From JBFMFE01 sp040752295 (GTDB lineage: Bacteria; UBP15; UBA6099; JBFMBQ01): a stretch of 27,154 bases of DNA. How positions within the stretch are numbered: position 1 is the stretch's first letter; every line of letters starts with the position of its first letter. The stretch is taken from contig JBFMFE010000033.1 of assembly GCA_040752295.1 (NCBI GenBank), positions 1-27,154 on the forward strand, read 5' to 3'. Shown here one piece after another: positions 22,838 through 27,154 of this stretch. The notes under the pieces were generated by a model. It was given only the letters and a program-made list of their open reading frames with translations, made no database searches and had not been told where the DNA came from. A program made the translations under genes and the position numbers.

Positions 22838-23797
22838 TCAAGAATTGGCGTTCCGTTCGGGGGGGCAGGGTTTATCCGTCCCGGCGCGGGGGTGGCAGGA
22901 GTCGTAGGTTTCCTTTATTTTGCGGAGCGAGAGGTGTGTGTAGTGCTGGGTGGTGGCGATGCTCGAGTGACCGAGGAGTTCCTGAATCAGCCTGACGTCG
23001 GCGCCGTTTTCGAGGAGGTGTGTTGCGAAGGAGTGGCGGAAGGAGTGAGGGGAGACGGGGGCGGCGACGCCGGCTTTTGCGGCGCACGAGCGGAGGAGCC
23101 GCCAGCAGGATTCCCTGGAGATTTTCGAGCCGCGGGGTGAGAGGAAGACGTGGGTGGCGCCGGGTTTTGCGTAGAGGGGGCGGACTTCGGCGATGTATTT
23201 TTCCAGCCATTTTTTGGCTTCGGCGCCGACGGGTGTGAAGCGGGTTTTTTTTCCTTTGCCGAGGCATCGCGCGAAACCGGTTCGGGCGTTGTAGTCGCCG
23301 AGGCGGAGGCTGGTGAGTTCGCTGACGCGCATGCCGGTCGCGTAGAGGAGTTCGAGGATGGCGCGGTTTCGGATGCTTTTGGGTGTTTTGCCTTTTTCCG
23401 ACTCGATGATGCGTGCGATTTCGTCCTGAGCGAGAGCGCGCGGGAGGCGTTTGCCCGCCGGGTAGGACTGGATTTCCACGAAGTTTTCGGGTTTGATAAT
23501 TCCCTCACGGCAGAGGAAGGAGTAGAAGCTTTTGAGTGCGGCGACGTTTCTTGCGATGGACTGGTCTGAGAGTCGCGATTTCGAGCGCAGGTGGTGGATG
23601 AAGCCGCGTGCGGCGCCGGCGGGGGAGGAGGTGAACCTGCCGGTGTCGCCGTTGAGGAATTCGTGTAGGCGGGCGAGGTCGCGGCTGTAGGCGTCGAGGG
23701 TGTGCGTGGAGCAGCCTTTTTCGACGGAGAGGTAATTGATGAAGTCATCTATGAGGGAGTCGAGGTTTCCGGTTTTTCCGCGGCGGGTGTTGTTCAT
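22838..23797 (-). CDS. XerC/XerD-type tyrosine recombinase
   Basis: A 319-residue tyrosine recombinase that resolves chromosome dimers by strand exchange at dif-like sites. The N-terminal SAM-like core-binding domain covers residues 11-100. The catalytic set is complete: Arg157 (TGMRVSEL), Lys183 (CLGKGKKTR), His251 and Arg254 (HSFRHSF), His277 (LLGHSSI) and nucleophile Tyr286 (QHYTHL). Length and motifs fit housekeeping XerC/D better than a phage integrase, and no att sites or phage genes adjoin. XerC and XerD cannot be told apart here. The C-terminal 20 residues are an unconserved Pro/Cys-containing extension. TATAAG lies five bases before the ATG. Confidence 0.93.
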   Translation of the reverse strand: MNNTRRGKTGNLDSLIDDFINYLSVEKGCSTHTLDAYSRDLARLHEFLNGDTGRFTSSPAGAARGFIHHLRSKSRLSDQSIARNVAALKSFYSFLCREGIIKPENFVEIQSYPAGKRLPRALAQDEIARIIESEKGKTPKSIRNRAILELLYATGMRVSELTSLRLGDYNARTGFARCLGKGKKTRFTPVGAEAKKWLEKYIAEVRPLYAKPGATHVFLSPRGSKISRESCWRLLRSCAAKAGVAAPVSPHSFRHSFATHLLENGADVRLIQELLGHSSIATTQHYTHLSLRKIKETYDSCHPRAGTDKPCPPERNANS

Positions 23798-23802
23798 AGT
23801 AT

Positions 23803-23808
23803 CTTATA
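23803..23808 (-). promoter_or_regulatory. -10-like box abutting the recombinase start
   Basis: Minus-strand TATAAG ends five bases before ATG 23797, with no Shine-Dalgarno between. This layout would yield a leaderless transcript. Confidence 0.35.
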
Positions 23809-23838
23809 AATGAAATCCTGCGCAAAACGGCAAAGATT

Positions 23839-25707
23839 TTAAAGAAGGATGCAAGATTTCGGAAGGTCCGTGCACGGAATGGACGGGCACGGGCAGGGGC
23901 ACGGGCAGGGGCACGTTACGAACCCCGGAAGAAAAGACCCTTTCTGGTTCCGGCTTGTCCGGGTTAGGGTGGAGGAGAGGAGGAAGCCGGGGTGGGATTC
24001 GTCCCTGCCCGGCTCCACGAGGAGGATGAGCAGGTGTTTGAACGTTTTTTCTTTCAAGACGGTGGTGTTTTCCCTGATCCAGATATCGCCCGCTTCGAGG
24101 CGGTCGTTTTCGGTGATGGGTTTTTTTGTGGGAATGAGGATCCAGAGTCTGGGATATTTTCTCGTGAGGGGTGCGAGCGCGTCGGGTATGCGTGAAGCGA
24201 AGAGCGGGTTGAAGGGGCGGGCGAGGTCGTCCTGGAGAAAGTGGTCGTTGACGAGGGTGGGGGCGAAGTCGGGGAAGATGGAGTGGGTCTGTTTCTTGAG
24301 TGAAGGGGCGTGGAGCAGGAACGGGGGTGAGGTCCATCCGTCGAGGAAGACGACGGCGTCGCCGTTTCCGGCGTTACGGAGGAGGAAGGTTGAAACTTTC
24401 TTCCAGTCGGTTCTGTCGTTTTCGAATTTATGGACGTGAGAGACGGAGGCGGTGAATGCGCAGAGGAGCGTGAAGGCGAGGACGAGGCGGAACCTGCGGA
24501 GGATGAAGAGGAGGATGGTGAGGTCGAGGCGTATGGAATTGAGGAAGGAGCGGGGCTTGCGCGGCGCGACTCCGTGTTTTTCGATTTCCAGCGATCTCGC
24601 GATGCCGGCGGCGATGAGCATGATGAACGGGGGTAGGGCGGGGATGAAGCTTACGGCGGAGCGGATGAGGTAGCTTTCGCTGATGCGGAGGGCGAGGAAG
24701 GAGACGGCGGCGCCCGCGGGGAGCGTGAAGGCGAGGAGGATGAAGAGGACGTCGCGTTGTTTTTCTTTTCCCGGGAGCGGTTTGAGACCGAAGAAGAGGG
24801 CGACGTGGAGAAGGATGGGAAGGAGGAGGAAGGCGGGGACGTGGAAGATGGTGACGTTTCCGGTGTGTGCGAAGAAGCCGCCCATCGAGTAGAAGGCGGT
24901 GAAGTAAATCACGAGTATGTAAAGGACGATGAGGTGCGGCGTGGGGAGGATTCTGACGTCGAGGATTTCGTCGAAGGAGAAGGATGGAGAGGGGAGCGCG
25001 AGCATCGTGAGCCAGCGGGCGAGGGGTGGGATTGAGAGGGCGAGGAGTGCGAGGTTGAGCGCCGTCCAGGCGGCGCGGGCGCGTGGGTTCGGGGCGGAGC
25101 AGAGGAAAAACGCGATTGTCATCGGTGGGATGAGGCAGGCGGAGAGCGGGAAGAAAGTCAGGGAGAGCAGCCACGAGAGGGCGTAGAGCGCGAGGGAGGT
25201 GGTTTTGGGGGATTGGAGCGCCGCAGAGAAGGCGCAGGTGGAAAGGGTGACGAGGAAGAGCGCGAGTGAGAAGTGAGAGATTTCGCGGTTGAAGAGGAGG
25301 GTGTACGGCGAGAGTGAGAAGAAGGCGGTGGAGATGAGCGCCGCGGGTTCGTTGCAGAGGCGGCGTGCTGCGAGGAAGATAAGGAAGGAGGAGAGTATGC
25401 CGAAGAGGATGCCCGGGATGCGGGCGGCGGTTTCGCCGGGAAATACTTTGGAGAGGGTTTTGGAGAGGAGGAGGTAGGGGATTGGGGAGGGCAGGAATTT
25501 TTCGCCGCCGTAGATGAAGATGCGATGGAGGGTCTGGAGGGGCTGGGCGGATTGGGCGAGTATGAGTGCTTCTTTTTCGGAGAGGGGGATGGAGTGGAGG
25601 CGGTGAACGCGGAGTGCGGCGCCGGCGAAGAGGATGAGCGCGAGGATGAGGAGGGTGCGGGTCGGTGGTGTTTTTTGGGGGGGGGTTGTTATTTCGGGCG
25701 GGGTCAT
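23839..25707 (-). CDS. GT39-like membrane glycosyltransferase with repeat-derived tail
   Basis: A 622-residue polytopic membrane protein with about twelve hydrophobic segments. Its first loop has RLHSIPLSEKEALILAQ, comparable to the acidic loop of dolichyl/polyprenyl-phosphate-sugar transferases (GT39/ArnT-like). Helical parts rich in Leu, Ala and Phe run to about residue 430, followed by a soluble domain (FENDRTDWKKVSTFLLRNAGNGDAVVFLDG) typical of the C-terminal part of these enzymes. The last 40 residues are odd: a Ser/Thr-rich stretch and then CPCPCPCPCPSIPC, encoded by a short tandem repeat, so the original stop may have been lost. Minus-strand coding is C-rich with many Pro and Thr. It ends 41 bp before the recombinase start. 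Confidence 0.75.
   Translation of the reverse strand: MTPPEITTPPQKTPPTRTLLILALILFAGAALRVHRLHSIPLSEKEALILAQSAQPLQTLHRIFIYGGEKFLPSPIPYLLLSKTLSKVFPGETAARIPGILFGILSSFLIFLAARRLCNEPAALISTAFFSLSPYTLLFNREISHFSLALFLVTLSTCAFSAALQSPKTTSLALYALSWLLSLTFFPLSACLIPPMTIAFFLCSAPNPRARAAWTALNLALLALSIPPLARWLTMLALPSPSFSFDEILDVRILPTPHLIVLYILVIYFTAFYSMGGFFAHTGNVTIFHVPAFLLLPILLHVALFFGLKPLPGKEKQRDVLFILLAFTLPAGAAVSFLALRISESYLIRSAVSFIPALPPFIMLIAAGIARSLEIEKHGVAPRKPRSFLNSIRLDLTILLFILRRFRLVLAFTLLCAFTASVSHVHKFENDRTDWKKVSTFLLRNAGNGDAVVFLDGWTSPPFLLHAPSLKKQTHSIFPDFAPTLVNDHFLQDDLARPFNPLFASRIPDALAPLTRKYPRLWILIPTKKPITENDRLEAGDIWIRENTTVLKEKTFKHLLILLVEPGRDESHPGFLLSSTLTRTSRNQKGSFLPGFVTCPCPCPCPCPSIPCTDLPKSCILL
23885..23914. repeat. 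12-bp tandem repeat within the glycosyltransferase tail
   Basis: The unit GGGCACGGGCAG (plus strand) occurs two and a half times in a row, itself made of near-hexamers. On the minus strand it encodes alternating Cys-Pro at the C-terminus of the glycosyltransferase-like protein. Confidence 0.8.
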
Positions 25708-25753
25708 TTTCGGGCGTTGAGAGCGATGAGAGTTTATCGAGGCGCCAGGAGGA

Positions 25754-25759
25754 ATTATA
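25754..25759 (-). promoter_or_regulatory. Extended -10 box upstream of the GT39-like gene
   Basis: Minus-strand TGCTATAAT is an extended -10 (TGn plus a perfect hexamer) about 47 bp before ATG 25707. It lies in a 322-bp intergenic region (25708-26029) that separates divergent genes and holds no convincing gene. Confidence 0.5.
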
Positions 25760-25906
25760 GCAGAGGGGTGGGGTTCCGGTATTGCGGGGGTGGTTCGGGG
25801 CGCCGGGTGGGGCGCGTGAGGCGGGAGGGGAAGGGGCGTTTGGGGGCGGTTGATCGCGCGTGGTTGGGGGTTGTAAAATCCCCGTGTATTTTTTTGTGCG
25901 TTTTTT

Positions 25907-25912
25907 TATAAT
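25907..25912 (+). promoter_or_regulatory. TATAAT box upstream of the ferredoxin gene
   Basis: A perfect -10 hexamer follows a T-rich run, about 118 bp before GTG 26030. No good -35 is present at 16-18 bp. It is the only promoter-like site on the plus strand of the divergent region. Confidence 0.4.
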
Positions 25913-26029
25913 CATGGGTGGTGCGGAGGTTTTGGGCGCCGTGGGGGTGTCGGGGAGGAGTGAGATTTTTTATTATGCAGGCGCAGGAGGTGAACGGAAC
26001 TGGCGCGAGATGAGCGGACGAGGGGAGGC

Positions 26030-26485
26030 GTGACGCCGAGCGGCGCGAAGAAGCGGAAGCGGATTTACGCGCGCGAGGAGGTGTGCATCGGGTGCAGGCT
26101 GTGCGAGGTGTACTGCATAACCGAGCACTCGGAGTCGAAGGACGTAATAAAGGCGTTCAGGAGGGAGCGTCCGCGGCAGCTTGCGAGGGTGGTCGTGGAG
26201 GAGAGGCGTCCGCTGTCGTTCGCGCTCCAGTGCCGTCACTGCGAGGAGCCGTTGTGCGTGTATTCGTGCATCAGCGGCGCGATGTACCTGGACGAGGAGG
26301 GCGCCGTGCGGCACAACGAGGAGATGTGCGTGGGATGCTGGACGTGCATAATGGTGTGTCCGTACGGTGCGATCAGGAGGGACGAGGCAGGGCGGAAGGT
26401 CGCGTCCAAGTGCGATCTGTGTCCCGGGAGGGAGACGCCCGCCTGCGTGGAGAACTGTCCGAACAGGGCGCTTGTGTACGAGTGA
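26030..26485 (+). CDS. CooF/HycB-type four-cluster ferredoxin
   Basis: A 151-residue electron-transfer protein with 16 cysteines in four groups: 19/22/25/29, 68/71/76/80, 100/103/106/110 and 128/131/139/143, enough for four [4Fe-4S] clusters. The pattern (EEVCIGCRLCEVYC, LQCRHCEEPLC, CVGCWTCIMVCPYGAI, KCDLCPGRETPACV) is that of the CooF/HycB/DmsB family. CooF carries electrons from CO dehydrogenase CooS to partner enzymes. The next gene encodes an FAD/NAD(P)H oxidoreductase, an arrangement known from CO dehydrogenase loci, but no cooS is in the window, so the electron donor is unproven. GTG 26030 is preceded by GGGGAGGC; no ATG is available in frame. Confidence 0.9.
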   Translation: MTPSGAKKRKRIYAREEVCIGCRLCEVYCITEHSESKDVIKAFRRERPRQLARVVVEERRPLSFALQCRHCEEPLCVYSCISGAMYLDEEGAVRHNEEMCVGCWTCIMVCPYGAIRRDEAGRKVASKCDLCPGRETPACVENCPNRALVYE

Positions 26486-26493
26486 GGAGCGGC

Positions 26494-27154
26494 ATGGAGA
26501 GGTTCGAGTACCTGATATTGGGGAATTCGACGGCTGGGGTCGCCGCGGCGGAGGCGATCCGGTCGGTGGACCGTGAGGGGAAGCTGGCGATCGTGTCGGA
26601 GGAGCCGTATCACACGTATTCGAGGCCTCTGATTTCGTATCTGATAACCGGGGAGAGAGACGTCGAGCGGATGGGATATCGTTCCGGCGATTTTTACGAG
26701 AGGATAGGGGGGCGGGTTTTTCTCGGCGTGAAGGTCGAGAGAATAGACTGTGAGGGCAGGAAGGTGGTGACGAGCGGCGGCGAGGGGATCGGGTTCGGGA
26801 AGCTGCTGATAGCGACCGGCGGGCGGGCGATAATCCCGCCGATAGCCGGTGTTGAAAGGGAAGGCGTTTTCACGTTTACGAGTTACGACGACGCGAGGCG
26901 TGTGAAGGATTACATCGAGCGCGGGGGATGTGATGAAGGCGTCGTGGTTGGAGGCGGGCTGATAGGGCTTCAGGCGGCGGAGGCGTTGTGCAGGGCGGGG
27001 TTGAAGGTGACGGTGGTGGAGCTGCTGGCGCGTGTCCTGGCGCCGGTGCTGGACGAGGAGGGGTCGCGTCTTGTGGAAGAGGTGTTCAGGAGGAACGGGG
27101 TGAGGATCGTCACGGGGGTTGGGGCGAAGGAGATACGGGGCGGCGCCGTGGGGG
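26494..27154 (+). CDS. FAD/NAD(P)H-dependent oxidoreductase, 5' part
   Basis: ATG 26494, eight bases after the ferredoxin stop with GAGGAGC in front, opens a frame that runs off the right edge (220 codons visible). The N-terminal FAD fold reads YLILGNSTAGVAAAEAI, followed by EEPYHTYSRPLISY, the FAD-family block LLIATGGRAIIPP and the central NAD(P)-binding fold VVVGGGLIGLQAAEAL. This is the pyridine nucleotide-disulfide oxidoreductase class, close to NADH:rubredoxin reductase and NADH oxidase-like proteins paired with CooF. GNS replaces the usual GGG in the first glycine loop, as in that subgroup. It probably passes electrons between the ferredoxin and NAD(P)H. The C-terminal domain is outside the window. 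Confidence 0.88.
   Translation, partial: MERFEYLILGNSTAGVAAAEAIRSVDREGKLAIVSEEPYHTYSRPLISYLITGERDVERMGYRSGDFYERIGGRVFLGVKVERIDCEGRKVVTSGGEGIGFGKLLIATGGRAIIPPIAGVEREGVFTFTSYDDARRVKDYIERGGCDEGVVVGGGLIGLQAAEALCRAGLKVTVVELLARVLAPVLDEEGSRLVEEVFRRNGVRIVTGVGAKEIRGGAVG

Noticed and set aside
24428..25915. 495-codon minus-strand open frame
   Set aside because: Pro/Arg/His-rich shadow of the GT39-like gene in another frame.
25914..26033. 39-codon ORF overlapping the ferredoxin start as GTGA
   Set aside because: Its ATG lies before the likely transcription start from the TATAAT at 25907; Gly-rich filler with no recognisable feature.

Overview
The window looks like chromosomal DNA of a GC-rich, Gram-negative-type, probably anaerobic bacterium. 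Supporting signs are an outer-membrane barrel protein, a secreted protein with a signal peptide, a sigma-54 response regulator, and a CooF-type ferredoxin beside an FAD/NAD(P)H oxidoreductase. No rRNA, tRNA, CRISPR array or phage module is visible, and no gene fixes the phylum. It could well belong to a poorly sampled lineage, but that is inference.

Layout. 1-1850: 3' end of a barrel-protein gene, a 5'-truncated metallophosphoesterase remnant, and triosephosphate isomerase. 1850-3370: an AT-richer accessory scrap zone holding a frameshifted small gene with an intact 85-codon partner, a truncated DUF1670-like gene, a broken four-helix-bundle gene and a long inverted repeat of ATCATTC units. 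3370-6151 (minus): a three-gene ABC-type module in which a tungstate-type permease (TupB-like) and an ATPase sit behind a sugar-binding-type protein with no signal peptide. 6300-9386 (plus): an MBL-fold hydrolase, then a PfkB kinase coupled to adenosylhomocysteinase, a plausible methyl-cycle pair.

9411-17704 (plus): an envelope/exopolysaccharide cluster with a Wzz-type BY-kinase with a polytyrosine tail, an orphan ParB-family protein, a Wzy/WaaL-like polymerase or ligase, a large membrane glycosyltransferase and a B12-type radical SAM protein. 17752-25707 (minus): in transcription order a second membrane glycosyltransferase, a XerC/D recombinase, an NtrC-family regulator, a FAD oxidoreductase, an unrecognised secreted protein and prephenate dehydrogenase (TyrA-ACT). 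26030 to the right edge (plus): the ferredoxin and an oxidoreductase cut by the window end.

From about 3.4 kb onward the plus strand has more G than C whichever strand is coding. The left end and the 14.0-16.3 kb glycosyltransferase gene break that pattern. The observations most worth following are the tungstate-type module with a non-secreted binding protein and an ATPase lacking canonical switch residues, the ahcY gene that seems to start at CTG, the ParB-family gene inside a polysaccharide locus, the small two-gene cassette, and the secreted-protein/FAD-oxidoreductase pair.
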